Shown: positions 47,910-58,445 of the stretch, in pieces
How positions within the stretch are numbered: the stretch's first letter is position 1
Layout of the letters: every line of letters starts with the position of its first letter
From: Chitinophagaceae bacterium BSSC1
Lineage (GTDB): Bacteria; Bacteroidota; Bacteroidia; Chitinophagales; Chitinophagaceae
Assembly (NCBI GenBank): GCA_002256435.1
Contig: NKJC01000002.1
Location: 477,996-541,995 of the forward strand
Length of the DNA stretch: 64,000 nucleotides
Direction of reading: 5' to 3'
Translations under genes and position numbers: made by a program
The notes under the pieces: model-generated
Seen by the model: only the letters and a program-made list of their open reading frames with translations
Databases searched by the model: none
Told to the model about the DNA's origin: nothing

Positions 47910-48776
47910 ATGTTACTCAAAAAGTCTACCCTACAATTACTCAGATTTCCCTTTTCCTTTTTTTTAATGCCGGTATTTTGGTTTGCACTAAGTTTTACGC
48001 AACAAATTAACTGGCTTCATGCAATAGCAGCTTTTCTGTTACTACATGTTTTATTATATCCTGCTTCTAATGGTTACAATAGTTATATGGATAGAGACAC
48101 CGAGAGTATTGGAGGTATTGAAAAGCCAATGGAACCAAGTTATGAATTATACTTGACTAGTCTTTCAATGGATCTTTTGGCTTTAATATTTGCTTTTATA
48201 GTGAGTATCAAATTGGGCTTCGGTTTCTTATGCTATATTTTATTTTCCCGTTTGTATTCCTGGCGGAAAATCAGGTTAAAACAATACCCCATTATTGGTT
48301 ACCTAACGGTGATATTAAACCAAGGTGCGTTAGTATTCTATATGGTTTTTGATGTATGTAGTAAAGCCCCTTCTCCCACTGTACCATTAGATTTATTAAT
48401 AGCCGCAAGTCTATTAATTGGTGGATTTTATCCAATTACTCAAATCTATCAACATAAACAAGACCAAGAAGATGGCGTAAAAACCATTTCTATTTTACTA
48501 GGTAAAAATGGAACATTTCTCTTTTGTATGACTTTATATGTTTTGGCATTTGGAATATTGTTTTGGCATTTTAATCAACAAAGTGCTTTAAAGTATTTTT
48601 ATTTATTACAACTCTTTTTTTTGCCAGTTGTTACTTATTTCCTGTATTGGTTTTACAAAGTTTGGAAGAATCCAGCAGAAGCTGGTTTTAAACAAACCAT
48701 GTTTATGAATTGGCTAGCTAGTAGCTGTACCAATGCAGCATTCATCACCTTATTAATCTTTAATTATTTTGGCTGA
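47910..48776 (+). CDS. UbiA-family prenyltransferase
   Basis: 288 residues with about eight membrane helices. The first aspartate-rich motif is NGYNSYMDRDTE (Asn57, Asp61, Asp63) and the second is YQHKQDQEDGVKT (Asp185, Asp188); these bind the Mg-diphosphate of the prenyl donor in UbiA enzymes. The first is a variant of NDxxDxxxD. It lies first in a four-gene run and its stop overlaps the polyketide synthase start by 8 nt, so the two are tightly coupled. A likely role is attachment of an isoprenoid to an aromatic product of the polyketide synthase. It is not in the context of ubiquinone, menaquinone or heme genes. Confidence 0.85.
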   Translation: MLLKKSTLQLLRFPFSFFLMPVFWFALSFTQQINWLHAIAAFLLLHVLLYPASNGYNSYMDRDTESIGGIEKPMEPSYELYLTSLSMDLLALIFAFIVSIKLGFGFLCYILFSRLYSWRKIRLKQYPIIGYLTVILNQGALVFYMVFDVCSKAPSPTVPLDLLIAASLLIGGFYPITQIYQHKQDQEDGVKTISILLGKNGTFLFCMTLYVLAFGILFWHFNQQSALKYFYLLQLFFLPVVTYFLYWFYKVWKNPAEAGFKQTMFMNWLASSCTNAAFITLLIFNYFG

Positions 48777-49872
48777 AATTATTTCTATAGGAATTGCTGC
48801 TCCCAAGCACTGTCATAGTCAGCAAGACATTCTTGCAGTCATGCAAGAAATTTATCAATTAGATGCTATAAAAAAAAGAAAATTATCCTTTTTATATAGC
48901 CAGAGTGGTATTGCACAAAGACATTCAGTGATTCCTGATTTTGGCCTACCTAAAGAGCAATGGACCTTTGTACCAACAGACCATGCCAATGACTTTCCGG
49001 ATATTGACAAAAGAATGGCTATTTATCAATCTTATGCTACACCACTATGTTTAGAAGCTATTGAAAACTGTCTAAATGGCCATTGTAATCATGAAGCCAT
49101 TACGCATTTAATAACGGTTAGTTGCACAGGCATGAGTGCCCCCGGTTTGGACTTAGAAATTATGGAAGCATTAAATCTAAGCCCTAACCTTTTTAGAACT
49201 TCTATCAATTTCATGGGTTGTTATGCTGCTATTCATGGCTTAAAACTGGCAAAACTAATTTGCGATACCACACCTGAAGCTCAGGTATTATTGGTCTGTC
49301 TTGAACTCTGTACCATTCACTTACAAAAAGAATACAGTTTAGACAATGCATCAAGTAGTTTATTATTTGCTGATGGATGCGCAGCTGTGTTAATCAATAA
49401 CCAAACCCAAACAAATAGTTTGACCATCAAGGGATTTCATTCCCATGTTGCTAGTCAAGGAAAATCAGATATGGCTTGGAATATTAGCAAAAAAGGATTT
49501 TTAATGCGGTTAAGTAGTTATATCCCACAATTGATTGAGTCAGACATAAAAGCATTATTACACGCAGCGCTAAAGAAATCCGGATTTGATAATCAAGCAG
49601 TAACAAATTGGTGTATACATCCAGGTGGAAAGAAAATTGTAGACCTCATTCAAAAGGAATTGGCATTGACTCCATCAGATACAGAAGATGCAAGAAAAAT
49701 CTTACATCAATATGGTAATATGTCAGCCCCAACCATCTTATTTGTTTTAAAGTCAATCATGGAAAAAGGGGTTAAAGAAAATGCTGTAGTATTTGGTGTA
49801 GCATTTGGTCCAGGATTAACTATGGAAACATTTCTATTAGAAAACAAAACAACCCGCTTGGAACATGCCTAA
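48769..49872 (+). CDS. Type III polyketide synthase (chalcone synthase-like)
   Basis: 367 residues. The catalytic triad is complete: Cys151 (SINFMGCYAAIHG), His284 (NWCIHPGGKK) and Asn317 (HQYGNMSAPT), matching Cys164-His303-Asn336 of plant chalcone synthase. Start: no ATG before residue 25. TTG at 48769 is taken because residues 2-12 (AEIISIGIAAP) match the usual N-terminal strand of the fold; it overlaps the UbiA stop by 8 nt. It builds a short polyketide from malonyl-CoA and a starter acyl-CoA. The product cannot be predicted from sequence: resorcinol, pyrone or phloroglucinol are all possible. The methyltransferase gene overlaps its end by 8 nt. Confidence 0.92.
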   Translation: MAEIISIGIAAPKHCHSQQDILAVMQEIYQLDAIKKRKLSFLYSQSGIAQRHSVIPDFGLPKEQWTFVPTDHANDFPDIDKRMAIYQSYATPLCLEAIENCLNGHCNHEAITHLITVSCTGMSAPGLDLEIMEALNLSPNLFRTSINFMGCYAAIHGLKLAKLICDTTPEAQVLLVCLELCTIHLQKEYSLDNASSSLLFADGCAAVLINNQTQTNSLTIKGFHSHVASQGKSDMAWNISKKGFLMRLSSYIPQLIESDIKALLHAALKKSGFDNQAVTNWCIHPGGKKIVDLIQKELALTPSDTEDARKILHQYGNMSAPTILFVLKSIMEKGVKENAVVFGVAFGPGLTMETFLLENKTTRLEHA

Positions 49873-50569
49873 TTTATCCAAAAGAAGTTTAGAAAAAGAG
49901 TTGCTTGATGGCGAGGGCATAGCTTTTGATGAAATTGCCTTAAATATGCAGGAGCTCAATACCATCAATACCCTTCTTGGTGGTCATGCCATAAGTTTAA
50001 CCGGATTTAAGTCACTAGTAAAAAACAGAAAGCAAATTAGTGTTTGTGAAATAGGTTGCGGTGGAGGAGATAATTTATTAGTTATTTTAAAATATTGTCA
50101 AAAAAAAGGGATTGCGGTTTCTCTAATAGGTGTTGATCTAAATCAGGCATGTATTCAATTTGCCCAAACAAATAGTAAACTCAAAGATCATACTCAATTC
50201 ATTTGTAGTGACTATAGCTTAGTTCAATTTGAAGAAAAACCAGACATCATTTTCTCAAGTTTATTTTGCCACCACTTTAACCATTCAGAATTGGTTTATC
50301 AATTACAATGGATGCAAAAAAATAGTCAAATTGGTTTTTTTATCAATGACCTACAAAGAAACTGGTTGGCCTATTATTCCATTAAATGGTTAACTCAATT
50401 TTTTTCCAAATCAAGATTGGTTAAAAATGATGCTGCCATTAGTGTTGCAAGGGGGTTTCATAAATTGGAATGGGAGTCATTGTTTAAATTAGCCAACTTG
50501 AAAACCGTGCGTATAAATTGGAAATGGGCTTTCCGGTATTTAATTATTTATAACCATGCAAATGACTAA
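49865..50569 (+). CDS. SAM-dependent methyltransferase (class I)
   Basis: 234 residues. Motif I is CEIGCGGGDNLL (61-72), with acidic Asp91 (GVDLNQACIQFA) at the end of strand 2 and IIFSSLFCHHFNHSE as motif IV-like segment. Such sequences belong to the methyltransferase group near type III polyketide synthases in Bacteroidota and other phyla. Starts at ATG 49865, overlapping the polyketide synthase end, and overlaps the flavoprotein start by 14 nt. A plausible role is O- or C-methylation of the polyketide aromatic ring. The N-terminal 55 residues are helical and may form a lid. Confidence 0.85.
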   Translation: MPNLSKRSLEKELLDGEGIAFDEIALNMQELNTINTLLGGHAISLTGFKSLVKNRKQISVCEIGCGGGDNLLVILKYCQKKGIAVSLIGVDLNQACIQFAQTNSKLKDHTQFICSDYSLVQFEEKPDIIFSSLFCHHFNHSELVYQLQWMQKNSQIGFFINDLQRNWLAYYSIKWLTQFFSKSRLVKNDAAISVARGFHKLEWESLFKLANLKTVRINWKWAFRYLIIYNHAND

Positions 50570-51704
50570 TCAAGCATCTCAATATGATTTAGCCATTATA
50601 GGAGGCGGTCTTGCTGGACTTTGTTTGGCAATTCAAACTGCCAATGCAGGATATCAAACCTTATTAATTGAAAAAGAAAGTTATCCTTTTCACAAGGTTT
50701 GCGGTGAATATATTAGTAAAGAATCTGAACCATTCTTAAATTCCTTAGGACTCCCACTTTCAGATTGGGAACTTCCCTCTATTAACCAATTAGACATTTC
50801 TGCTCCAAATGGTAAATTGCATTCATTTGGTTTACCATTAGGAGGTTTTGGTGTAAGTAGGTATTTTTTAGATTACCAATTATACCAACTAGCACTCCAA
50901 AAAGGAGTGACAATTTACACGGATACAAAAGTCCAAAACCTACATTTCCATGATAACCATTTTGAAATAGAAACAAATAAAAAACAATTTACTGCAACAA
51001 TTGCAGCCGGCAGCTTTGGCAAAAAAAGTAATCTTGACATTCGTTTAAATAGACCATTTGTCAGGAATAAACCAAGTAATTGGAATAATTTCATTGGGGT
51101 AAAATACCATATTCAATACCCTCATCCTGAGAACCTGATAGCATTACATAATTTCAAAAATGGGTATTGTGGCATTTCTCAAATTGAAGCTGGAAAATCT
51201 TGTCTTTGTTATATGACTACTGCTGCCAATTTGCAACAAAACGGAAATAGCATTGAACAACTTGAAGCTTCTATACTTTGGAAAAACCCAAAGCTAAAAA
51301 CAATATTTAATGAGGCGGAGTTCCTTTATGATAGACCTCTGACTATTTCACAAATAAGTTTTCAACAGAAAAAAAGAGTAGAAAATCACCTACTATTCAT
51401 TGGAGATGCCGCTGGTATGATACCCCCTCTTTGTGGTAATGGTATGAGTATGGCCATGCATGGAAGCAAATTAGCATTTGAAAATATTCATCAATATTTT
51501 CAAATTCACCAAAATAGAAATCTACTAGAAACAAACTATGAACAACAATGGAGCCAGCATTTTTCTTTGCGTATTCAGACAGGCAAACTAGTACAACGCT
51601 TTTTTGGAAATGAAAGCTTAACTGGCTTTTTCCTAAATACCATGGATCTACTACCAGGTTTAAGTAAAAGAGTCATTGAAGCTACACATGGAAGAACCTT
51701 TTAA
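50556..51704 (+). CDS. FAD-dependent oxidoreductase (monooxygenase/geranylgeranyl-reductase-like)
   Basis: 382 residues; ATG 50556 or 50562. Residues 11-22 hold the dinucleotide loop (LAIIGGGLAGL), Glu39 ends strand 2, FHKVCGEYIS (46-55) is the region seen in the geranylgeranyl-reductase and halogenase branch, and GDAAGMIPPLCGNGMSMAMHG (283-303) is the second FAD motif. It lacks membrane segments. It is the last gene of the operon, overlaps the methyltransferase end, and converges on the epimerase gene with a 4-nt overlap at the stops. Possible jobs are ring hydroxylation to a quinone precursor or reduction of prenyl double bonds. Confidence 0.88.
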   Translation: MQMTNQASQYDLAIIGGGLAGLCLAIQTANAGYQTLLIEKESYPFHKVCGEYISKESEPFLNSLGLPLSDWELPSINQLDISAPNGKLHSFGLPLGGFGVSRYFLDYQLYQLALQKGVTIYTDTKVQNLHFHDNHFEIETNKKQFTATIAAGSFGKKSNLDIRLNRPFVRNKPSNWNNFIGVKYHIQYPHPENLIALHNFKNGYCGISQIEAGKSCLCYMTTAANLQQNGNSIEQLEASILWKNPKLKTIFNEAEFLYDRPLTISQISFQQKKRVENHLLFIGDAAGMIPPLCGNGMSMAMHGSKLAFENIHQYFQIHQNRNLLETNYEQQWSQHFSLRIQTGKLVQRFFGNESLTGFFLNTMDLLPGLSKRVIEATHGRTF

Positions 51705-52888
51705 TTCAAACGTTGCAACATCTCTATACACATTCTTGTATTGTGGTAAGGGCATTTCCAAAATCCCGCTTTATCCTCTTGAATCATTATTGAATAATCT
51801 GGATTTACTCCCCAATACCATTCTCCTTTATCAAGATCAAGTAAATGTGTTTTAATAAAGCTCCAACTATCAAAAACAGTTTCAATATTTTCTGGATGAC
51901 CATTCAATTGCCAGGCATTCATCCATCCAACCATGGCTTCTGCTTGTTGCCACCAATGTCTTTCCTTATTCCATATTGTTTGATCTGTGTTTGATTCATT
52001 CATCAAACTTCCATCAGGGTCTAATCCTTTTTTAGCTGCATTGGCAATTGACAAAACTATTTGCTTTGTTGCTAATAGATTTTTTTCATCTTCTACCAAT
52101 TTAGCCGCTTCCCAAATTAGCCAACTGGCTTCTATATCATGACCATAAGAAATGCTATCTGATTCTAATATCCAATCTTCAGAAAAAAATAGATACAAAT
52201 GCCCTTTGGGCGATATAAATGATTGTTTAAAAATCTTCAACAATTCAACAATACTAATTTTCAATTTTTTATTGGGCCAGATCTTAAACAAATTGGAATA
52301 GGCTTCTAATACATGTAAATGCGTATTCATTGTTTTAGGAGAATCCTGATCTTTTTTACTCAATTGGGGGGATTCCAAAACCGCCCATCCTTGTGTAAAA
52401 GCTTCAAAATATCCTCCATTTACTTTATCAAGTGATTTTGCCTCTAACAATTCATATAATTCTTTAGCCAATACCAAGGCTTCTTTAGATTCAAAAGCTA
52501 TATGGTATTCCGACAAAGCATATATACAAAATGCTATGCCATAAACTTGCTTTTTAGTATCCAAGGGTTTCCCAGTTGCATCAACAGACCAAAACATTCC
52601 ACCAAATGTTTTATCGTAGAAATAGGTACAGAGGTATTTAAAAGCCCTTTGTGCCATTTGCAAATATTGCGCTTGTTTGGTTTGTTGATATCCAGCTGAA
52701 AAGGCATACAAAATTCTAGCATTTAACACCAAACCCTTAGGTGCAGAATCATCCACAATACCATGGTGGTTAATCCTTCCATAAAAGCCGCCTTGCGCTA
52801 AGTCAACTGTTTGTTCTTTCCAATAATCCAGAATTCTAACTAATTCAATAGATAAAGCTGATTGTAATTCAGAAAACCTATTTTCCAT
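51701..52888 (-). CDS. Cellobiose 2-epimerase (AGE family)
   Basis: 395 residues, no signal, so cytoplasmic. It is an (alpha/alpha)6 barrel of the N-acylglucosamine 2-epimerase superfamily. The His residues for epimerisation are visible in [32 protein letters not shown] and [13 protein letters not shown], the set found in cellobiose 2-epimerases. In the mannan route it turns mannobiose into mannosyl-glucose, the substrate of the phosphorylase encoded directly upstream. The start overlaps that gene's end by 11 nt. It shows no similarity in function to the preceding polyketide cluster. Confidence 0.9.
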   Translation of the reverse strand: MENRFSELQSALSIELVRILDYWKEQTVDLAQGGFYGRINHHGIVDDSAPKGLVLNARILYAFSAGYQQTKQAQYLQMAQRAFKYLCTYFYDKTFGGMFWSVDATGKPLDTKKQVYGIAFCIYALSEYHIAFESKEALVLAKELYELLEAKSLDKVNGGYFEAFTQGWAVLESPQLSKKDQDSPKTMNTHLHVLEAYSNLFKIWPNKKLKISIVELLKIFKQSFISPKGHLYLFFSEDWILESDSISYGHDIEASWLIWEAAKLVEDEKNLLATKQIVLSIANAAKKGLDPDGSLMNESNTDQTIWNKERHWWQQAEAMVGWMNAWQLNGHPENIETVFDSWSFIKTHLLDLDKGEWYWGVNPDYSIMIQEDKAGFWKCPYHNTRMCIEMLQRLN

Positions 52889-54065
52889 GATAACCTATTG
52901 AAGCATTTTTATTGATAATGTTAAGTATGGTTGCTACAGTAGTACTAGACCTTAATCCATCAGCTGGATTATTCATTACATAGTCCAAGAGTTGGTCAAC
53001 TGATGTAACTGCTACATGTAATCTGGTATCAGAGGAGGCATAGTAAATAAATACGGTACCATCGTTGTCTAAAATCCAACCATTACTAAAAGCAACATTA
53101 GAAACATCCCCTACCCGCTCTTCTCCTTCTGGTGCAATAAAATATCCTGCTGGCTTATAAATTACTTTAGTCAAATCTTCCAAGTCTGTCATAAATAAGT
53201 ATAAGACGTATCGCAAACCTGCAGCAGTATTTCTAACACCATGTGCTAGATGCAGCCATCCTTTAGTTGTTTTAATTGGAGCGGGGCCTGCTCCATTTTT
53301 GGATTCATAAACTGTATGGTATTGTTTTTTATCCAAAATAACTTCTTCATCTACTACTGCAGGACAAATTGATTCACTTAATCCAAATCCTATACCGCCT
53401 CCTGTGCCAGCTTCAATAAAACTATCTTGAGGCCTTGTATAGAAAGCATATTTGCCTTGAACAAATTCAGGATGCAATACTACATTTCTTTGCTGCGCAG
53501 ATTTAGTAACCAAATCTGGCAACCTTTCCCATTGAATTAAGTCTTTGGTTCTTGCAATACCACATTGGGCAATTGCAGCACTTTGATCACCTGGCAATGC
53601 TTCAGGGTCTCTTCTTTCTGTACAAAACAAACCGTAAATCCATCCATCTTCATGTTCAACCAAACGCATGTCATAGACATTTGTATCAGGGTCACTGGTT
53701 TCTGGCAAAACAATGGGCTTATCCCAAAATCTAAATCCATCAATACCATTCTCGCTCTCTGCTACTGCAAAAAACGATTTTCTATCAATTCCTTCTACCC
53801 TTGGAACTACAATGTATTTTCCTTTCCATTTTATGGCACCAGCATTTAAAACTGCATTGATCCCAAATCTTTCAATTAAGAAGGGATTGGTTTTTTCATC
53901 AAAATCATATTTCCAATGGAGCGGAATATGTTCAGCAGTTAAAACGGGGTTTTTATAGCGTTGGTAACAGCCATTCCCCAATCCAGCAGTTTGGTTAACC
54001 TTAGCAAGTAAAGCCTCTTGTTGAAGAATCAAAGCTTCTTTTCTTTGGTTGAAAATTGGACTCAT
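52878..54065 (-). CDS. GH130 phosphorylase, probable mannosylglucose phosphorylase
   Basis: 395 residues, no signal. It has the five-bladed propeller sequence of GH130, with [40 protein letters not shown] and [10 protein letters not shown] early, [19 protein letters not shown] mid-way, and [20 protein letters not shown] later. Asp in [10 protein letters not shown] is the usual proton donor. Length and layout fit GH130_1, whose members cut mannosyl-beta-1,4-glucose with phosphate to mannose 1-phosphate and glucose. Pairing with the epimerase 3' to it strongly supports this. The enzyme itself was not tested here. Confidence 0.9.
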   Translation of the reverse strand: MSPIFNQRKEALILQQEALLAKVNQTAGLGNGCYQRYKNPVLTAEHIPLHWKYDFDEKTNPFLIERFGINAVLNAGAIKWKGKYIVVPRVEGIDRKSFFAVAESENGIDGFRFWDKPIVLPETSDPDTNVYDMRLVEHEDGWIYGLFCTERRDPEALPGDQSAAIAQCGIARTKDLIQWERLPDLVTKSAQQRNVVLHPEFVQGKYAFYTRPQDSFIEAGTGGGIGFGLSESICPAVVDEEVILDKKQYHTVYESKNGAGPAPIKTTKGWLHLAHGVRNTAAGLRYVLYLFMTDLEDLTKVIYKPAGYFIAPEGEERVGDVSNVAFSNGWILDNDGTVFIYYASSDTRLHVAVTSVDQLLDYVMNNPADGLRSSTTVATILNIINKNASIGYHGK

Positions 54066-54094
54066 GAGACAGTTTATAATTTGTATGAATAGGA

Positions 54095-55918
54095 TTAATC
54101 TTCTAGTTTATTCCACCAAGTTCTTTTCAATATCAATGTAATCAACCCCAATACTAATAGACATATCCAAAGAGGTTGTTGCATACCCAATACAAAATAC
54201 ATGGGAACAATGGTCAAGCATAATTGTGCAATTACACCAAGCAACACATTGAACATATCTAATTTGAACCTATTGTTTGGTTTGAAATCAGGATTCTTTG
54301 CCAAAACAGCATCCTGAATTGGTTTCCAAAAGCCCCACGGTCTAACGGTCTTATAAAATGATTCTAATGTATCTTGATCTGTTGGAGGAGCAGAAAAAGT
54401 ACCAATAATAGAACCTGCAATAGAAATTAAAAATAACCAAGGCCAATTGTACAAAGGCAACCCATCAAAAATATATGGGAATACCAAAGCAGCTGCAATA
54501 CCACTCATCATTCCCCAGAAAAACCCACTAGCATTAAAGCGCCACCAATACCATTTAAGTACATTGGCCGCAATATACCCGCCATACAAAGCACCAACTA
54601 TCCATTGCAATACGGTGTTTACATTCTTTGCATAAAATCCTAATATAATACCAATGGTCACAACTACAAGGCCAACCAAATAATTCAATGAAATCAGTTG
54701 TTTACTACTTGCTTTGGGATTGATGTATTTCAAATAGATATCATTCATGATATATGCTTGAGCTGCATTCAATGTACCTGAAAATGTTCCCATAAATGCT
54801 CCTAACAGTCCTGTTAAAACCAGTCCCAGAACTCCTACTGGCAGAAAGTTATTGATGGCCCCTGGCAAGATTTTTTCAAAGTCAGTTCCATTTGGAGAAC
54901 TTAAATCTAATTGTTGAAAATGTAACAATGCTAATACCGTTAACCCAATAATCATGGTATATCTGATGGGCAATAAAATAATGGAGACAAAACCACTCAT
55001 TTTAGAAGCTTCTTTGGGAGATCTGGTAGACAAGATTTTTTGCATATCATAGTTGGGAGCTGGTCCAGCCAAACTAGCAAACACCCCTTTGAATAACATC
55101 ATCATAAAGAATACGCCAAACAAGCCAAACCCATCCTGCTCTATTTTTTTATTAGCATCGGGAATCAAATTGGACCAATCCAAGTCCAATTTCCAATTGA
55201 AAAAAGGATTTAACCATCCTTCAGGTACTTTCAATTCACCTCTTTGTAAGTGTTGCATAGCAATAACGCCTATGCAAATACAAGCAACAGACATGATCAA
55301 GTATTTGATAAAATCACCCAATACAATACTGTGCATACCGCCAAGAATAGAATAAAACATGGCAAAGAGCGTAAAAACTATACCGTAAAAATGAGGAACA
55401 AAATCAGCTGGTATGCTAAATGGCAAATAGCCACTTACCGTTGACCAGGGTACAAAGATTTCAATGAATTTTCCTAGCCCCACAAAACCATAAGCCAAAA
55501 ATCCAAAGCAACCAAGTAATGCAAAAGCAACGGTTACATTATGTGCTGCCTTTACTGATTTTCCTGAAACACCAAATCTAGTACCCAACCATTCTGCTCC
55601 TGTTGTAGCATTAGACCTTCTTAACCACTTACTTTGGAACATCATTAAAAACACTTGGTTGAACACGGGCCAAAGCCAAGGAATCCAAATACTCTTCATT
55701 CCATAGACAAAACAAAGTGCCACCATCCACATGGTGCCACTAATATCAAACATATCTGAGGCATCACTCATGCCCAACATATACCATGGCAAGGATTTAC
55801 CCCCCATTAAATAATGTTGTTGGTTAAGCCTTGCTTTTTTTCTAAGAAACCAACCAATGAGTACCATGGTTACTAAATAAGCAACTATGATGGCAATATC
55901 AAGGAATGCTAACTTCAT
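54095..55918 (-). CDS. Sodium:solute symporter (SSS family)
   Basis: 607 residues with 13 or more membrane helices, beginning [20 protein letters not shown]. The family signature near [26 protein letters not shown] is the typical core of SSS sugar transporters, and the [21 protein letters not shown] stretch after helix 2 is the substrate and sodium region. It probably imports mannobiose or other short manno-oligosaccharides across the inner membrane. It sits 27 nt after the GH26 stop and 29 nt before the GH130 start on the same strand. Confidence 0.9.
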   Translation of the reverse strand: MKLAFLDIAIIVAYLVTMVLIGWFLRKKARLNQQHYLMGGKSLPWYMLGMSDASDMFDISGTMWMVALCFVYGMKSIWIPWLWPVFNQVFLMMFQSKWLRRSNATTGAEWLGTRFGVSGKSVKAAHNVTVAFALLGCFGFLAYGFVGLGKFIEIFVPWSTVSGYLPFSIPADFVPHFYGIVFTLFAMFYSILGGMHSIVLGDFIKYLIMSVACICIGVIAMQHLQRGELKVPEGWLNPFFNWKLDLDWSNLIPDANKKIEQDGFGLFGVFFMMMLFKGVFASLAGPAPNYDMQKILSTRSPKEASKMSGFVSIILLPIRYTMIIGLTVLALLHFQQLDLSSPNGTDFEKILPGAINNFLPVGVLGLVLTGLLGAFMGTFSGTLNAAQAYIMNDIYLKYINPKASSKQLISLNYLVGLVVVTIGIILGFYAKNVNTVLQWIVGALYGGYIAANVLKWYWWRFNASGFFWGMMSGIAAALVFPYIFDGLPLYNWPWLFLISIAGSIIGTFSAPPTDQDTLESFYKTVRPWGFWKPIQDAVLAKNPDFKPNNRFKLDMFNVLLGVIAQLCLTIVPMYFVLGMQQPLWICLLVLGLITLILKRTWWNKLED

Positions 55919-55945
55919 AAGGTTGTTGAATATTAGTTGTTGAAA

Positions 55946-57097
55946 TTATTTATCGTAGAGTTTTAAAGCTGCTGCCCCTTTTTGAAATAAGAATTTTCCA
56001 GAGAAATACATTTTTAAGAAATCTGGTTCTGAACTGTGAGCAGGAACAGGTAAAAAATGCGTGTCTGAAGGTGCAAATTCTCTTGGCGCTTTTCCTGTAA
56101 CCAATCCCCCATCTCGCCAAACTAATACATACGATAAACGATGCTGACCAATGGATTTTAACAGGCATTCTGTCCACCATTTTGAATAGGGGATTTTTTC
56201 ATAGCCAGTTTCAGCCCAAGCTGGAATTTTGTTGTTTTCTGCTGCCATTGATTCTAAAAGCCCCAGTTGCAAATCAATGTTTTTGACAAAACTATTATCC
56301 TTTGATGCATCCCCATATTGATAATCATCAAAGCTCAATATATCAATCAAATCATTTCCTGGATATCTTTCCATAAATGCTTCTTTAGACTTAAACCCAG
56401 ATGTATTATATGCATAGAGCAAATGGTGCAATTGCTTGGTATCTCGCAAATAAGTAATGGTCATTCGCATCAATTGTTTGTACTCTTCGGCTGTGCATCT
56501 ATCTTGCCCCCACCAAAACCAATTGCCCGTTAACTCATGAAAAGGTCTAAATATAACAGGAACCAATTCTCCAGATGGTGTTTTTAAACTATTTAAAAAG
56601 ACTGCCACTTTATCAACCCATGAGAGATATAAATTGTGCTTGGATCCACCTGGTAAAATCTCTTTGACTACCCCTTTTGCATCATCCCAAGCAGTTTTGC
56701 CATTAACGGGATTTCTTAAATGCCAACTAATGGTAATGACACCTCCTTTTTGGTATCCTTCAAGAATATATTCCCGCATTCTTGTAAAAGGAACACTGTC
56801 CAGATTATATGTCGCATCTAATTCAAGATGGCCTAATTCCCATCCATATACAGCAGGGTATTCGCCAACAAGATCATTCAAATTGCTTCTATTCTTGTCT
56901 CCAAACCAGTGGACACCATAGGCCAGATCATCCTGATGACCAAAAAGAACACCTTTATCAAGATGCTTTTTCAGATTTCTATACAGGTTCACAGTAGCCG
57001 GACTAGCCCTTTTATCAGCTGGCAAATCAGGTTGTGCCATTAAAATGGAATGACAAGGATAAATCAATAAGCATAGTGAAAAAACAAGCTGTTTCAT
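55946..57097 (-). CDS. GH26 beta-mannanase
   Basis: 383 residues from ATG at 57097; the frame extends to TTG 57160, but the ATG gives a good signal peptide (MKQLVFSLCLLIYPCHSILMA). The TIM barrel holds the acid/base Glu188 in FRPFHELTGNWFWWG and the nucleophile Glu296 in AWAETGYE, the two hallmark GH26 sites. WELGHLELD and ITISWHLRNP also fit the family. It should cut beta-1,4-mannan to mannobiose or longer products in the periplasm. It is the first gene of the mannan operon. Confidence 0.95.
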   Translation of the reverse strand: MKQLVFSLCLLIYPCHSILMAQPDLPADKRASPATVNLYRNLKKHLDKGVLFGHQDDLAYGVHWFGDKNRSNLNDLVGEYPAVYGWELGHLELDATYNLDSVPFTRMREYILEGYQKGGVITISWHLRNPVNGKTAWDDAKGVVKEILPGGSKHNLYLSWVDKVAVFLNSLKTPSGELVPVIFRPFHELTGNWFWWGQDRCTAEEYKQLMRMTITYLRDTKQLHHLLYAYNTSGFKSKEAFMERYPGNDLIDILSFDDYQYGDASKDNSFVKNIDLQLGLLESMAAENNKIPAWAETGYEKIPYSKWWTECLLKSIGQHRLSYVLVWRDGGLVTGKAPREFAPSDTHFLPVPAHSSEPDFLKMYFSGKFLFQKGAAALKLYDK

Positions 57098-57245
57098 GCA
57101 TTGCAATTGATAACGATTCAGTTGACAAAGAAGTGCAGCAATGCTTTCTCTGGCAAACAATCGTTGGTAATCAAATATCCAAAGAAGCGGAATGTAGTTT
57201 TAATACTTTTTTATCTGTTTAAAATGGTATTTTAATCTAACTGCC

Positions 57246-58424
57246 TTATTTACGCTTGGCTTTTTCCCATAACACGGATTGATTGGAAAACAAGTAACGC
57301 TTAATTCCAGCCAAAACGGCAAAATTCATCATGCAAAAATAATACGGTATAAAAAAGACCTTGATTTTAATGGACCTAGACTGCATGGCCCAACCCAACA
57401 AAGCAAAACCATAAAAAAAGGTTTGTAATGTTAATAAAACTTGATACTTCCAATCCCCTTCTGCATATAATACTATTACCCAATTCAGGATAAAAGAAAG
57501 CAACATTAAAAATGGAGTAATGGTCCATCGCAAAATCCGATGACTCAAGTATTGAAAACTTAAAATTGGAAGTTTAAATGGATTTAATAAACTGGTTAAT
57601 CTCAAAAAAGACTGAATTCCACCAGCTGCAATTCTGATTTTCCTTTTGAGCTCTTCTTTTGTATTAGCAGAAGCTGATTCAGTTGCATAAGCATCTGGTT
57701 CATAAATAATCCGATACCCTTTTTCAGCAATGAGCATAGAAATCATAAAATCATCTAAAATAGTATCTGGCTCAACAGGAACATATAAATCTGTTTTAAC
57801 ACTAAACAATTCTCCAGCTGCTCCTACCACAGAATACAATTCAGAGTCCCATGCTTTTAATTTTGATTCATATTTCCAGTAAAACCCTTCTCCCGCAGTT
57901 GCATCTCCACTATTATCTATTTGTACTCTTTTTTCACCAGCAATGGCCCCTACTTCAGGAAACTGATAATGCCTACAAATATTTATCAAAGCCAAACTAT
58001 TCAACATGGTATTGGCATCCGTAAAAACCGCTACTTGGGTATCTACTTCTTTCATTGCCCTATGAACTGCCACAATTTTACCACTTCTGCCTTCCTTGTG
58101 CATTAACTGAATAGCAGGATATTTTGCAATAATAGCAGGCGTTTCATCCGTAGAACCGTCTGTTACAAAAATATACTTCACTTTTCCTGCTGGGTATTCC
58201 AGTGACAAAGTGTTTTTAATTTTGTCCTCAATACAATATGCTTCATTATAGGCCGCTACAATCACTGTTACGGTTGGAAAATCGTAATCTGAATCCATTA
58301 CAGGCTTCTTTTTAAAAAGCCTCAAAAGTTTTACCAATACAAACAAGACAATCCCATACCCTGCATAAGTATAAAATACAATGAACAGGCTTATCCAAAA
58401 AATTGTTTGCATCATAGTATCCAT
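57246..58424 (-). CDS. Membrane glycosyltransferase family 2 (processive type)
   Basis: 392 residues with one N-terminal and three to four C-terminal membrane helices around a GT-A domain. VTVIVAAYNEAYCIEDKI is the nucleotide-sugar start, FVTDGSTDETP the first acidic motif, VFTDANTML the DxD-like motif, ILDDFMISMLI a later acidic motif and RKIRIAAGGIQSF resembles the QxxRW region of processive enzymes. It likely adds sugars to a growing polysaccharide chain. It is the last gene of this exopolysaccharide block in the window. Confidence 0.88.
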   Translation of the reverse strand: MDTMMQTIFWISLFIVFYTYAGYGIVLFVLVKLLRLFKKKPVMDSDYDFPTVTVIVAAYNEAYCIEDKIKNTLSLEYPAGKVKYIFVTDGSTDETPAIIAKYPAIQLMHKEGRSGKIVAVHRAMKEVDTQVAVFTDANTMLNSLALINICRHYQFPEVGAIAGEKRVQIDNSGDATAGEGFYWKYESKLKAWDSELYSVVGAAGELFSVKTDLYVPVEPDTILDDFMISMLIAEKGYRIIYEPDAYATESASANTKEELKRKIRIAAGGIQSFLRLTSLLNPFKLPILSFQYLSHRILRWTITPFLMLLSFILNWVIVLYAEGDWKYQVLLTLQTFFYGFALLGWAMQSRSIKIKVFFIPYYFCMMNFAVLAGIKRYLFSNQSVLWEKAKRK

Positions 58425-58445
58425 TTTAAATAATCAATCTGCATG

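Noticed and set aside
57099..57125. GATAACG near the GH26 start as another LacI-type site
   Set aside because: Only one partial half fits the pattern seen in the hexuronate locus, and the other half is missing.
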